A stretch of 64,000 nucleotides of DNA from Streptomyces sp. NBC_01707 (GCF_041438805.1 NZ_CP109190.1:6696001-6760000); one strand, 5' to 3'; positions 19,671-29,548 are shown, counted from the first letter of the stretch. Notes: generated from the sequence alone by a model not told the origin. Translations and numbers: made by a program.

Positions 19671-20494
19671 CAGGTCAGCAGTCCCGTCCGGGCGGGCTCG
19701 GAAGCCGCGTGGGGGTGTACGTGGTCGTGGCCGGGCAGCGCGTGCTGGCCCAGGGCCTTCGGGGGCGGCCCGTCGTGCATCACACAGCCGTCGCGCAGCA
19801 CGATCGCGCGGTCGATGAGGGGCTCCAGCGGGCCCAGTTCGTGCAGCACGAGCAGCACGGTGGTGCCCGTGGCGACCTGCTCACGCAGCGTATCGGCGAG
19901 GATCTCCTGGCTGGCCAGGTCGACGCCCGCCATCGGCTCGTCCATGATCAGCAGCTCGGGTTCGGCGGCGAGTGCGCGGGCGATGAGCACGCGCTGGTGC
20001 TGCCCGCCGGAGAGGGCGCTCACCGAGTCCTTGGCCCGGTCGCCGAGGCCGACGAGCTCGATGGCCCGGTCGACGGCGTCCCGGTCCGCCTTGCGCAGCG
20101 GTCCCAGCTTCGTACGGGACAGCCGCCCGGCGGCGACGACCTCGCGGATCGTGGCAGGAACGCCACTCGCCGCCGTCGTGCGCTGCGGTACGTAGCCGAT
20201 CCGCGCCCAGTTGCGGAAGCGGCGCAGCGGGGTGCCGAACAGCTCGACCGAGCCGCTGGTCAGCGGGACCTGGCCGATGACGGACCGGACGGCGGTCGAC
20301 TTGCCGGAGCCGTTGGCGCCGAGCAGGGCGGCGACCTCACCGCGGCGCACGGTGAGATCGATGCCGCGCAGTACAGGGCGCGCGCCGAGCGTGGCCGTGG
20401 CTCCGCGCAGGGTGATCACGGGGTCGGGCTTGGTGCTCCGGGGCTCGGGCATGAGCGTCTCCGATACTGCTGTGGCGGGCGTTGCGTGGGTCAC
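19670..20494 (-). CDS. znuC: Zinc ABC transporter ATP-binding protein
   Basis: 274-residue ATPase with Walker A GANGSGKS, signature LSGGQHQR, Walker B LLIMDEP and the switch His in LVLHELGP. A His-rich C-terminal patch (QHALPGHDHVHPH) could bind zinc. The GTG start at 20494 overlaps the znuA stop (GTGA), showing coupling; an internal ATG at 20452 is an alternative. Confidence 0.93.
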   Translation of the reverse strand: MTHATPATAVSETLMPEPRSTKPDPVITLRGATATLGARPVLRGIDLTVRRGEVAALLGANGSGKSTAVRSVIGQVPLTSGSVELFGTPLRRFRNWARIGYVPQRTTAASGVPATIREVVAAGRLSRTKLGPLRKADRDAVDRAIELVGLGDRAKDSVSALSGGQHQRVLIARALAAEPELLIMDEPMAGVDLASQEILADTLREQVATGTTVLLVLHELGPLEPLIDRAIVLRDGCVMHDGPPPKALGQHALPGHDHVHPHAASEPARTGLLT

Positions 20495-21444
20495 TTCGCG
20501 CCGAGCGCCTTCTGGAGCGCGGCGAGATTGGACTGCATGACCTCGATGTAGTTATCGCCCTTGGACTTGGCGGTGATTCCCTCGAGGGGGTCGAGGACGT
20601 CGGTCTTCAGACCGGTGTCCGCGGCGACGGTCTTCGCGGTCTTGTCGCTGGCGAGCGTCTCGAAGAAGACGGTGGTGGCGTTGCTCTTCTCCGCGATGGA
20701 GTGAATGTCCTTGATCCGGGCGGGGCTCGGTTCGGTCTCGGGGTCGATGCCGGCGATGCCCTCCTGGACGAGCCCGTAGCGCTCGGCGAGGTACCCGAAG
20801 GCGGAGTGGGTGGTGATGAACGTCTTGGTGGTGGTGGTCCGCAGGCCCGCCTTGTACGACGCGTTCAGCGCGTCGAGCTTCTTGAGCAGGGCGTCCGTGT
20901 TGGTGCGGTAGTCCGCGGCGTGGTTCGGGTCGGCCTTCTCCAGGGACTTTCCGACCCCCTTGGCGACCTCGGCGTACTTCACCGGGTCCAGCCAGATGTG
21001 CGGGTCGGCCCCGGCGCCCTCGCCCTCGTGCGCATGGCCGTGCTCGTCGCCGCCGGTCTCCGTGCCGTGGTCCTCCAGCGTGGTGAGCTTCGCCGCGTCC
21101 ACGGAGTTCCTGACCCCGGACTGCGCGATCGCGTCGTCGACGGCGGGCTGGATACCCTTGAGATACAGGATGTAATCGGCGTCGCCGAGCCCGCCGATCT
21201 GCCGAGGGCTGAGCTCCAGGTCGTGCGGCTCGACGCCCGGCTTGGTCAGTGTGGTGACCGAGACATGGGTCCCGCCGATCTCCTCGGCCAGGAACTGCAT
21301 GGGATAGAACGAAGCCACCACATCCAGCTTGTCCCCGTTCTTGCTTTCGGCGGCGTCGGAGGTGGAGCAGGCGGAGAGCCCGGTGAGACCGAGGGCGACG
21401 GCCCCGGCGACAGCGGCGGTGGGTATGAGGCGGCGTACGTTCAT
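20491..21444 (-). CDS. znuA: Zinc ABC transporter substrate-binding lipoprotein
   Basis: 317 residues with a lipoprotein signal ending in lipobox LSAC (Cys26), so it is anchored outside the membrane. It has the cluster A-I fold of metal-binding proteins; a His/Asp/Glu-rich loop (DHGTETGGDEHGHAHEGEG, about 122-142) precedes the conserved DPHIWLDP and is typical of ZnuA. Start codon is uncertain: ATG 21444 is used here, ATG 21453 is in frame. Neither has a clear ribosome site. Two Zur-box-like sites cover the start region. Confidence 0.92.
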   Translation of the reverse strand: MNVRRLIPTAAVAGAVALGLTGLSACSTSDAAESKNGDKLDVVASFYPMQFLAEEIGGTHVSVTTLTKPGVEPHDLELSPRQIGGLGDADYILYLKGIQPAVDDAIAQSGVRNSVDAAKLTTLEDHGTETGGDEHGHAHEGEGAGADPHIWLDPVKYAEVAKGVGKSLEKADPNHAADYRTNTDALLKKLDALNASYKAGLRTTTTKTFITTHSAFGYLAERYGLVQEGIAGIDPETEPSPARIKDIHSIAEKSNATTVFFETLASDKTAKTVAADTGLKTDVLDPLEGITAKSKGDNYIEVMQSNLAALQKALGAK

Positions 21445-21480
21445 GACACTCATTTTCAACAAAAGTGGAAACGATTGTCA
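21444..21480 (-). promoter_or_regulatory. Two candidate Zur boxes upstream of znuA
   Basis: Read on the minus strand, box 1 is TGACAAT-C-GTTTCCA (21480-21466) and box 2 is TGAAAAT-G-AGTGTCA (21458-21444). Each is a 7-1-7 inverted repeat resembling the actinobacterial Zur box TGAAAAT-n-ATTTTCA, with mismatches. Their centres are 22 bp apart, two helical turns. Confidence 0.6.
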
Positions 21481-21599
21481 ACAAGCTCGATGTGAGGCCC
21501 TGCTCACCATCTGTCCACGCACCGATTTGATCCAGGGGGCGTGCCCGCCGGTAATCTGAAGCATTCGCCGTTCGTCGTCGTCGTAATGAAGAGAGCACC

Positions 21600-22982
<1,383 letters not shown>

Positions 22983-23001
22983 CGCATCACGGTTCCACGG
23001 C

Positions 23002-23037
23002 GAAGCCCCCGGTTCCTTGTACGGAACCGGGGGCTTC
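23002..23037 (+). terminator. glyS terminator
   Basis: GAAGCCCCCGGTTCC (23002-23016) pairs perfectly with GGAACCGGGGGCTTC (23023-23037), a 15-bp stem with a 6-nt loop, 20 nt after the glyS stop. Confidence 0.95.
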
Positions 23038-23082
23038 GTTGCACACTGAGCACACGCGACCATGCGTCAACAGGAGGCTCGG

Positions 23083-23286
23083 ATGCCGTCCATGACCACC
23101 AGCAAGGTCAGCAGATGGGATCAGCACGGCCGTGAACATGTCGTCCATGTACGCAAGTCGGGGATCCAACGGCAGCTGAGCTGCGACACCTGCGACTGGC
23201 GCAAAGGTGTGCAGTTCCTACCCTGGCTCAAGGCCGAGGAACACCTCGCCGAGGCCCACCAGGCCACGGTCGACCCGACGGCCTGA
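23083..23286 (+). CDS. Small CxxC protein, unknown function
   Basis: 67 residues beginning MPSMTTSKVSRWDQHGREHVV. One CDTCDW motif is followed by HLAEAH, so Cys-x2-Cys with downstream His residues could form a small zinc finger or redox pair. The ATG at 23083 has a full AGGAGG 6 nt upstream, strong evidence that it is translated. No homologue with a known role comes to mind. It stands alone between the glyS terminator and the convergent TetR gene. Confidence 0.75.
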   Translation: MPSMTTSKVSRWDQHGREHVVHVRKSGIQRQLSCDTCDWRKGVQFLPWLKAEEHLAEAHQATVDPTA

Positions 23287-23337
23287 GCCCGACGGCTGTC
23301 CGGCGGCCTGCCGTGACCGGCTCCGCGCGCAGTGCCG

Positions 23338-23922
23338 CTACGCGCGCAGGCCGCGCAGCAACAGCTCCGAGACGGCGGTGAACTCGGCGCCGATCGCGGG
23401 GTTCTGCCACTCGGCGGCGTATGCCGGATCGTGGAAGCGCGCTGTCGCGTCGAAGACCGCCTGGGCGGCGACCGCGGGATCGTCGACCGCGAACTGCCCG
23501 CCGCGTACGCCCTCCTCGACGATCTCCCGCAGCTGGCCGACCAGTTCGCGGATGTGCGCCTCGACGACCGTGCTCTCACCGATGAGCACGATGTAGGTGG
23601 CGAACAGCTCGGGGTCGTCACCGGCCTTGTGGCGCTTGGCCTCGAACAGCGCCGCCAGCCAGTGCCGCAGCTTCGCCGGGGCGGGCTCAGCCGAGGTGTT
23701 GATGATCTCCGTGAGGGCCACCTCGGTCCGGGTGAGCCAGCGAGCGGTCACCGCCTCGCGCAGCTCCGACTTCGTACGGAAGTGGCGGTAGACGCTGCCG
23801 TGGCTGACGCCGAGCGCGCGGGCCACGTCGACCACCGTCGCCTTGGCGGGGCCGTAGCGGCGCAGCACGTCCTCGGTGGCCTCGAGAATGCGCTCGGGGG
23901 TCAGTGGGTCGGCTGACGGCAT
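23338..23922 (-). CDS. TetR-family transcriptional regulator
   Basis: 194 residues. The N-terminal helix-turn-helix (ILEATEDVLRRYGPAKATVVDVARALGVSHGSVYRHFRTKSELREAV in total, shown by VSHGSVYRHF at about 40-49) is typical TetR; the C-terminal helical ligand domain is close to the YcdC-like subgroup. It lies 80 nt downstream of the aldo/keto reductase gene on the same strand, so the pair is probably one transcript under control of the 30-bp inverted repeat upstream of the reductase. Confidence 0.9.
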   Translation of the reverse strand: MPSADPLTPERILEATEDVLRRYGPAKATVVDVARALGVSHGSVYRHFRTKSELREAVTARWLTRTEVALTEIINTSAEPAPAKLRHWLAALFEAKRHKAGDDPELFATYIVLIGESTVVEAHIRELVGQLREIVEEGVRGGQFAVDDPAVAAQAVFDATARFHDPAYAAEWQNPAIGAEFTAVSELLLRGLRA

Positions 23923-24002
23923 GGTGTCTGTGCTGCCTTTCGGAGGGCACCGGTCGGGGAGCTGCCCGGTGGGGGCCGCACCCCGACGACCGTACCCGGA
24001 GC

Positions 24003-25010
24003 TCAGCGCTCGCTGTCGAGGTGGGCCATCTGTTGCTCCGGGTAGCGCGCACCGGCGGCTGCACCCGCCGGGACGGCCTCCTCGATCGCGGTGAGGTCGG
24101 CGGCGTCCAGCGTGACGTCCAGGGCGCCGAGAGCCTCGGTGAGCCGGTCGCGGCGGCGGGCGCCGACGAGCGGCACGATGTCCGTACCCCGGCCGAGCAC
24201 CCAGGCGATGGCGATCTGGGCGACCGAGACACCCTTCTGCTCGGCGATCTTGCGCAGGGCGTCGACCAGGTCGAGGTTGTGCTGGAGGTTCCCGCCCTGG
24301 AAGCGAGGGCTCATGGCGCGGAAGTCGCCGGGGGCCAGCTCGCGGTCACGGCTGAAGTGCCCGCTGATCAGGCCGCGGGACAGCACCCCGTATGCCGTGA
24401 CGCCGATGCCCAGCTCGCGGCAGACCGGCAGGATCGCGTCCTCGACGGACCGGGAGATCAGCGAGTACTCGATCTGCAGATCGGAGATGGGGGCCACCGA
24501 CGCGGCCCGGCGGATCGTGTCCGCACCGACCTCGGACAGGCCGATGTGGCGGACATGGCCGGCCTCGACCAGTTCGGCGATGGCGCCGATGGTCTCCTCG
24601 ACCGGGACATCGGGATCGACACGGGCGATCCGGTAGATGTCGATGTGGTCGGTGCCGAGCCGCTGGAGCGAATACGCGGCGAAGTTCTTCACGGCGGCAG
24701 GGCGGCCGTCGTACCCCGTGAAGGCGCCTTCGACCGTACGCAGCGCACCGAATTTCACGCTGGTCAGCGCCTGCTCGCGAGCAGCGCCGGGAGCGGTGCG
24801 CAGCGCCTCGTTGATCAGCAGTTCGTTGTGACCCATGCCGTAGAAGTCGCCGGTGTCCAGCAGGGTGATGCCCGCGTCGAGCGCGGCGTGGATGGTGGCG
24901 ATCGACTCGGTGCGGTCGCTCTCGCCGTACAGCGCGGACATGCCCATGCAGCCGAGGCCCAGTGCGGAGACCTGTGGGCCGGTGGAGCCGAGCGTGCGGG
25001 TGGTGGTCAT
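24003..25010 (-). CDS. Aldo/keto reductase
   Basis: 335-residue NADPH-dependent oxidoreductase barrel. It has DTGDFYGMGHNE (catalytic Asp and Tyr), the Lys in TSVKFGA, and FAAYSLQRLGTDHIDIYRIARVDP in place of the usual His-containing strand. The C-terminal cofactor region is VPLVGARRRDRLTEALGAL. The ATG at 25010 has GGGAGA 7 nt upstream; an earlier start at 25061 would run through the promoter. Probably induced by release of the co-encoded TetR repressor. Confidence 0.9.
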   Translation of the reverse strand: MTTTRTLGSTGPQVSALGLGCMGMSALYGESDRTESIATIHAALDAGITLLDTGDFYGMGHNELLINEALRTAPGAAREQALTSVKFGALRTVEGAFTGYDGRPAAVKNFAAYSLQRLGTDHIDIYRIARVDPDVPVEETIGAIAELVEAGHVRHIGLSEVGADTIRRAASVAPISDLQIEYSLISRSVEDAILPVCRELGIGVTAYGVLSRGLISGHFSRDRELAPGDFRAMSPRFQGGNLQHNLDLVDALRKIAEQKGVSVAQIAIAWVLGRGTDIVPLVGARRRDRLTEALGALDVTLDAADLTAIEEAVPAGAAAGARYPEQQMAHLDSER

Positions 25011-25061
25011 GAAGGTCTCCCGTGGGAAAGGAAGGGCGGGTCGTACGCAACTGTGACACAA

Positions 25062-25091
25062 GGACTAACAGATTTCAATATCTGTCAGTCC
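25062..25091. promoter_or_regulatory. 30-bp inverted-repeat operator of the reductase-TetR pair
   Basis: GGACTAACAGAT (25062-25073), spacer TTCAAT, ATCTGTCAGTCC (25080-25091). The arms match at 11 of 12 positions. It lies 52-81 nt upstream of the reductase ATG, where a promoter would be. It is by far the best TetR-type operator in the neighbourhood. Confidence 0.75.
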
Positions 25092-25290
25092 ATTGTTGTG
25101 ATGCTTCACCCGGACGGGCCGAAAACCGGGTGCTGGGCCGGGCGCGGCCGGGGTACCGTTCCCGCATGTATTCGTTCTTCCAGATCTACGAGTGAGAGCG
25201 CGGCGGGCCCGGAAACTCTCCGCCCGCCGCCCATCGGATCGATCCCAGGTCGCTCACGACCTCACGACTCACCACGAATGGGAGAACCCC

Positions 25291-25509
25291 GTGGCCAAGA
25301 GCCGCAACAACCTCCTCGGCGTCGGCGGACAGCGCAAGAAGCTGTCCCGCGCCGAGCAGCAGGGCGCGGGCACCGCGCGCAACGCCGACCGCAAGACGGC
25401 TGCCGACCAGAAGCAGGAACTGCTGCGCAAGATGCGTGAGCGCGCGCAGTCCGCCGAGTCCGCACAGTCGGACGACTCCCCGGAGCAGGAGCAGCAGGCC
25501 CAGAGCTGA
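25291..25509 (+). CDS. Small basic conserved streptomycete protein (DUF6243-like)
   Basis: 72 residues: KSRNNLLGVGGQRKKLSRAEQQ at the N terminus followed by a charged Glu/Gln/Ala-rich helix. I recall identical N termini in proteins labelled DUF6243; function is unknown. GTG 25291 has GGAG 6 nt upstream. It could be disordered or bind nucleic acid (Arg/Lys-rich). A strong terminator follows 23 nt after the stop. Confidence 0.7.
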   Translation: MAKSRNNLLGVGGQRKKLSRAEQQGAGTARNADRKTAADQKQELLRKMRERAQSAESAQSDDSPEQEQQAQS

Positions 25510-25532
25510 CGTCTTCTCATCACCCTTACGAC

Positions 25533-25569
25533 CGTGGGCCCGGATCACCTCGAGTGATCCGGGCCCACG
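25533..25569. terminator. Bidirectional terminator between small protein and MFS gene
   Basis: CGTGGGCCCGGATCAC (25533-25548) pairs perfectly with GTGATCCGGGCCCACG (25554-25569), 16 bp around a 5-nt loop, between convergent genes. Confidence 0.95.
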
Positions 25570-25593
25570 CTCGTTCCTGAACCGTCCCCGCAC

Positions 25594-27063
25594 TCATGCC
25601 ACCGTGCGCGGCAGCCGCAGGCTCAGCAGCGTCGTCAGCGCCACCGCCGCCAGTTGCACCAGCAGCGCCACGATCAGCGCGTCCCGCATGCCTGATCCGG
25701 GGACCAGGGCGAGGAACAGCGTGCCGAGCGTGGCCACCCCCAGGGCCAGAGCGGCCTGCTGCGTCGTCGTCATCACTCCGCCGCCCACCCCGGCCCGCTC
25801 GGCCGGCACGTCGGAGAGCACGATGCGGAACAGGACCGGCAGTTGCAGCCCCTGGCCGAGACCGGCGATCGCGACGCCCGGCAGCAGGGCCGGGATCCCC
25901 AGGCCGGGCCAGCCGAGCCACACGGTGAGCGCGAGCACCGCGACGCCCGCGCCCTGGATCAGCCCGCCCGCCGTCACGACCCGGCTTCCGAACCGCCGTA
26001 CCAGCCGCGGACCGGCCAGCGAGGCCGCGAAGAAGGCCACCGCCATCGGCGCCAACGCCAGCCCGGCCGCCGCCGGACCGAGCTTCAGGCCCTGCTGCAG
26101 CGCCACCGCGATGACGAACATGAAGCCGCCGAAGCCGAGCGAGAACGGCAGGACCAGCGCCAGACCGCGCCGCAGCGAGTCCAGTCGCAGCAGGCTCGGC
26201 GGGATCAGCGGGATCTGTCCGCGCCGGTCGGCGCGCTGTTCGACCCGGTAGAAGGCGGCCGCGGCGATCGGGAACAGTGCGAGGGAGATCCAGGTCCACG
26301 CCGGCCAGCCCGCGGCCCGTCCCTCCGTCAGGGGCGCCAGCAGCGTCACCAGGGAAACGGCCAGCAGGAGCGTCCCCGGTACGTCGATGGGCGCGGGCCG
26401 ATCCGAGCGGGTCTCCGGCACCGCACGCGCGGCCAGGACCAGCCCCACCGCTGCCACCGGCACGTTCACCAGGAAGACCGACCGCCAGCCCGCGCTCTCG
26501 CCGAACACCGACGACAGCGGAGCGGCGGCGACCAGTACGCCGCCGAGGATCTGGCCGGCGACCATCGAGAGCCCGGCCGTCGCCCCGTAGAGGCTCATCG
26601 CACGTGCCCGCCGGTGTCCGGAGGTGGCGGCCTGGATGGTGGCGAGCACCTGAGGCAGCATCAGCGCGGCCGAGGCGCCTTGCGCCACCCGTGCCCCGAC
26701 GAGTGTCCAGGCATTCGGGGCGAGTCCGCAGGCCAGCGAGGTGAGAGCGAAGGCCGCCATGCCGGTGAGGAAGAGCCGGCGCCGCCCGGCCATGTCGCCG
26801 AGCCTGCCGCCGAGGACGAGCAGGACGGCGTACGAGAGTCCGTAGCCCGCCACGACCAGTTCGAGCAGTGCGGGGCCCGCGGACAGATCCTTGTCGATCG
26901 TCGGCAGGGCGACATTGACGATGAAGAAGTCGATGAGCGGCAGGGCCGCACCGATCAGCACGGTGAACAGTCCGAGCGTGCCGAGTACCGGGATGGGATG
27001 GTCGTGCCGCACCACACGGGTGGTGAGGGTGGATGTCTGCGTCCGTACGGTGGATTCACTCAC
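25594..27063 (-). CDS. MFS multidrug exporter, DHA2/EmrB-QacA type (14 TM)
   Basis: 489 residues with about 14 membrane helices. The DHA motifs are visible: DFFIVNVALPTI in helix 1, LGGRLGDMAGRRR as motif A, and SVFLVNVPVA after helix 6. Such proteins expel drugs or dyes by proton antiport. It is divergent from a MmyB-like regulator, and three copies of CTGGTAC lie between the two starts, so the regulator probably represses it. The start ATG at 27063 is well placed. Confidence 0.9.
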   Translation of the reverse strand: MSESTVRTQTSTLTTRVVRHDHPIPVLGTLGLFTVLIGAALPLIDFFIVNVALPTIDKDLSAGPALLELVVAGYGLSYAVLLVLGGRLGDMAGRRRLFLTGMAAFALTSLACGLAPNAWTLVGARVAQGASAALMLPQVLATIQAATSGHRRARAMSLYGATAGLSMVAGQILGGVLVAAAPLSSVFGESAGWRSVFLVNVPVAAVGLVLAARAVPETRSDRPAPIDVPGTLLLAVSLVTLLAPLTEGRAAGWPAWTWISLALFPIAAAAFYRVEQRADRRGQIPLIPPSLLRLDSLRRGLALVLPFSLGFGGFMFVIAVALQQGLKLGPAAAGLALAPMAVAFFAASLAGPRLVRRFGSRVVTAGGLIQGAGVAVLALTVWLGWPGLGIPALLPGVAIAGLGQGLQLPVLFRIVLSDVPAERAGVGGGVMTTTQQAALALGVATLGTLFLALVPGSGMRDALIVALLVQLAAVALTTLLSLRLPRTVA

Positions 27064-27090
27064 GGTATCGACGATCCCCGGAATCGCAGC

Positions 27091-27135
27091 CTGGTACCAG
27101 AGTGTCTTTATCCTGGTACAAGCGGCACCTGGTAC
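27091..27135. promoter_or_regulatory. Triple CTGGTAC element between divergent exporter and regulator
   Basis: CTGGTACCAG, a perfect 10-bp palindrome, is at 27091-27100. Further CTGGTAC half-sites are at 27113-27119 and 27129-27135, spaced 22 and 16 bp. All lie in the 101-bp intergenic space, as expected for an operator of the divergent regulator. Confidence 0.65.
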
Positions 27136-27164
27136 AGGGCCGGGTCATTCGGCAGGCTGGGAGC

Positions 27165-28073
27165 ATGACGACGATGGTGACCGAAGCGCAGCAGATGCCC
27201 CACGGTCCCGGGCCGGCGGGTTCGGCCGAGCCGCCGGAGACCGAGGTCCGGCGGCAGGAACTCGCGGGCTTCCTGCGCAGTCGGCGCGAGCGCATCACCC
27301 CCGAGCAGGTGGGTCTGCCACGCGGCCGCCGCAGGCGCACCCCCGGGCTGCGCCGCGAGGAGGTCGCCCAGCTCTCCGCCGTCGGCGTCACCTGGTACAC
27401 GTGGCTCGAACAGGCACGGGACATCCAGGTCTCGCCGCAGGTCCTGGACGCCCTCGCCCGCGCCCTGCTCCTCGACCGGAGCGAGCGCAGCCATCTGTTC
27501 TCCCTGGCGGGCGCCGTCGACCCCGCTCCGGGTACGGAGTGCCCGAGCATCACCCCGGCACTGCGCGAGATGCTGTGGCAGTTGGACCCGATCCCGGCCT
27601 GTGTGCAGAACAGCCGGTACGACATCCTCGCCTACAACAGGACCTACGGACGGCTGCTCTGCGACCTGGACGCCGTCGCCCCCGAGAACCGCAACTGCAT
27701 GGTGCTGTCGTACACCGACGAGAACTGGCGCACGTCCGTCGTCGACCTCCCCGAGATGAACCGGGTGATGGCCGCCAAGTTCCGCGCCTCGATGGCCGAG
27801 CATCTCGCCGAGCCCGCCTGGAAAGCCCTGCTCAAGCGGCTGGAGACGGCCTCACCGGAATTCCGGGAGATCTGGGCGCGCCACGAGGTCGTCGGCCCCG
27901 GCGGCCGGACCAAGCTCTTCCGCAACGCCCGGGTCGGACTGGTGCGCCTGGACCACACCGACCTCTGGCTCGGCCCGTCGACGGGTCCGCGCATGGTGAC
28001 GTACGTCCCCGCCGACGAGGAGTCCCGGGAGCGGCTCGAGCGCCTTCACGCCTTGGCGCTCGCCGAAGCCTGA
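27165..28073 (+). CDS. MmyB-like helix-turn-helix regulator
   Basis: 302 residues. The N-terminal XRE helix-turn-helix region has the family pattern GLPRGRRRRTPGLRREEVAQL and WYTWLEQ (about 50-85); the C-terminal ~180 residues are the MmyB-type ligand domain (PACVQNSRYDILAYNRTYGRLL). Actinobacterial members usually control a neighbouring enzyme or exporter. The ATG at 27165 begins at MTTMVTEAQQ. Its 3' end overlaps the convergent downstream MFS gene by 28 nt. Confidence 0.88.
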   Translation: MTTMVTEAQQMPHGPGPAGSAEPPETEVRRQELAGFLRSRRERITPEQVGLPRGRRRRTPGLRREEVAQLSAVGVTWYTWLEQARDIQVSPQVLDALARALLLDRSERSHLFSLAGAVDPAPGTECPSITPALREMLWQLDPIPACVQNSRYDILAYNRTYGRLLCDLDAVAPENRNCMVLSYTDENWRTSVVDLPEMNRVMAAKFRASMAEHLAEPAWKALLKRLETASPEFREIWARHEVVGPGGRTKLFRNARVGLVRLDHTDLWLGPSTGPRMVTYVPADEESRERLERLHALALAEA

Positions 28074-29548
28074 CCTCCGTACCCGGCCCCGGCCCCGGCC
28101 TCGGTCCCGGCGGGGGCTTCCAGCCGTGCGGCGGTGCGCCGCGCCGTCTCGCGGGCCCACCGCCCACTGGTCAGGGCCCCCACCAGCAGAACGGCCAGAC
28201 CGCAGCCGGTGATGATCCACCAGGCGGGCTTGCTCGCGTCCACGAAGGCGGTGGCATACCCGGCGCCGTGCGGGGAACCGCTGCCGGCCACACCCGCGGC
28301 CAGCACCGCACCGATCACGGCGACGCCCAGCGTCCCGCCGATCTGCCGGCTGGTCGAGGCGACCGCCGCCGCCACGCCCGCCTGAGAGCGCGGCATCCCG
28401 GAGACGGCGGTGTTGGTGATCGGCGCGTTCACCATGCCGAAGCCGAGACCGAACAGCACATAGCCGGTGAACAGCAGCACGTTCTGCGTCTCCGCGTCGA
28501 ACGCCGCGAACAGCAGCCCGCACGCCGTCATGGCCGCACCCGCCACGAGCAGCGAGAGCCGCGGTCCCCGGCTGCCGACGAGCCGCCCCGACAGCGGGGC
28601 GCAGACAAAGGTGAGAGCGGCCATCGGCAGCATGTACAGACCGGCGTGCAGGGCGCTCAGGCCGCGCACGTTCTGCAGATACAGCGTGTTCAGGAAGAGG
28701 AAGCCGCTCAGGGCGGCGAAGGCGCAGACCGCGATGGCGGTGGCGCCGCTGAACGGGGCACTGCGGAAGAACCGCAGGTCGATGAGGGGCTCGGCGCGCC
28801 TGGGCTCGTACAGCAGGAGCCCGATCAGGGCGCACGCGGCGAGCGCCGCGAAGCCCAGGATCTGCGGCGAGGCCCAGCCGGCCGAGGGCGCCTCGATGAT
28901 CGCGTACGTCAGTGCACCGAGGAGCGCGATCACCAGCAGCTGTCCCACGGGGTCGGGGCGGCGCGGTTTCGGGGCGCGGGACTCGGGGACGTACCGCCAG
29001 GTGAGCAGCAGCGCGACGAGACCGACCGGCAGATTGATCCAGAAGATGGACCTCCAGCCGACGGAGTCCACCAGCAGGCCGCCGACCACGGGTCCCGCCG
29101 CCATGGAGATGCCGACGACACCGCCCCACACACCGATGGCACGGGCACGCTCGCGCGGGTCGGTGAAGGTGTTGGTGATGATCGACATCGCGACGGGATT
29201 GAGCATCGAGCCACCGACCGCCTGCACCATCCGGAACGCGACCAGCGACTCCAGGTTCGGCGCGACGGAGCAGAGCACCGAGCCGAGCGTGAAGAGGACG
29301 AGCCCGATCTTGAAGACCTTCGCCCGTCCGATCCGGTCGGCGGTGGAGCCCGACAGCATCAGCAGTGAGGCGAGGACGAGGGTGTAGGCGTCGATCGTCC
29401 ACTGCATGCCGGCCACGGTCGCGTGAAGCTCCCGCTGCATGGAGGGCAGAGCGACATTGAGGACGGTGTTGTCGAGACTGACGATCAGCAGACTCATGCA
29501 GCAGATCGCCAGAACCAACTGCCGTCGGCGGTGGGTGAGCTCAGGCAT
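28046..29548 (-). CDS. MFS multidrug exporter, DHA2 type (14 TM)
   Basis: 500 residues, about 14 helices. DNTVLNVALPSMQREL in helix 1, WTIDAYTLVLASLLML, and the motif C-like GVVGISMAAGPVVGGLLVD are standard DHA2 marks. It is a second drug exporter 1 kb from the first, but only moderately alike, so it is not a recent tandem copy. The -10-like TACTAT ends 6 nt before the ATG, so the mRNA may be leaderless. The tail is Ala/Gly/Ser-rich. Confidence 0.9.
   Translation of the reverse strand: MPELTHRRRQLVLAICCMSLLIVSLDNTVLNVALPSMQRELHATVAGMQWTIDAYTLVLASLLMLSGSTADRIGRAKVFKIGLVLFTLGSVLCSVAPNLESLVAFRMVQAVGGSMLNPVAMSIITNTFTDPRERARAIGVWGGVVGISMAAGPVVGGLLVDSVGWRSIFWINLPVGLVALLLTWRYVPESRAPKPRRPDPVGQLLVIALLGALTYAIIEAPSAGWASPQILGFAALAACALIGLLLYEPRRAEPLIDLRFFRSAPFSGATAIAVCAFAALSGFLFLNTLYLQNVRGLSALHAGLYMLPMAALTFVCAPLSGRLVGSRGPRLSLLVAGAAMTACGLLFAAFDAETQNVLLFTGYVLFGLGFGMVNAPITNTAVSGMPRSQAGVAAAVASTSRQIGGTLGVAVIGAVLAAGVAGSGSPHGAGYATAFVDASKPAWWIITGCGLAVLLVGALTSGRWARETARRTAARLEAPAGTEAGAGAGYGGQASASAKA

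Noticed and set aside
26891..29368. 825-codon open frame on the plus strand
   Set aside because: Runs across a real regulator in another frame and antisense to an MFS gene; product is low-complexity Arg/Gly/Pro.
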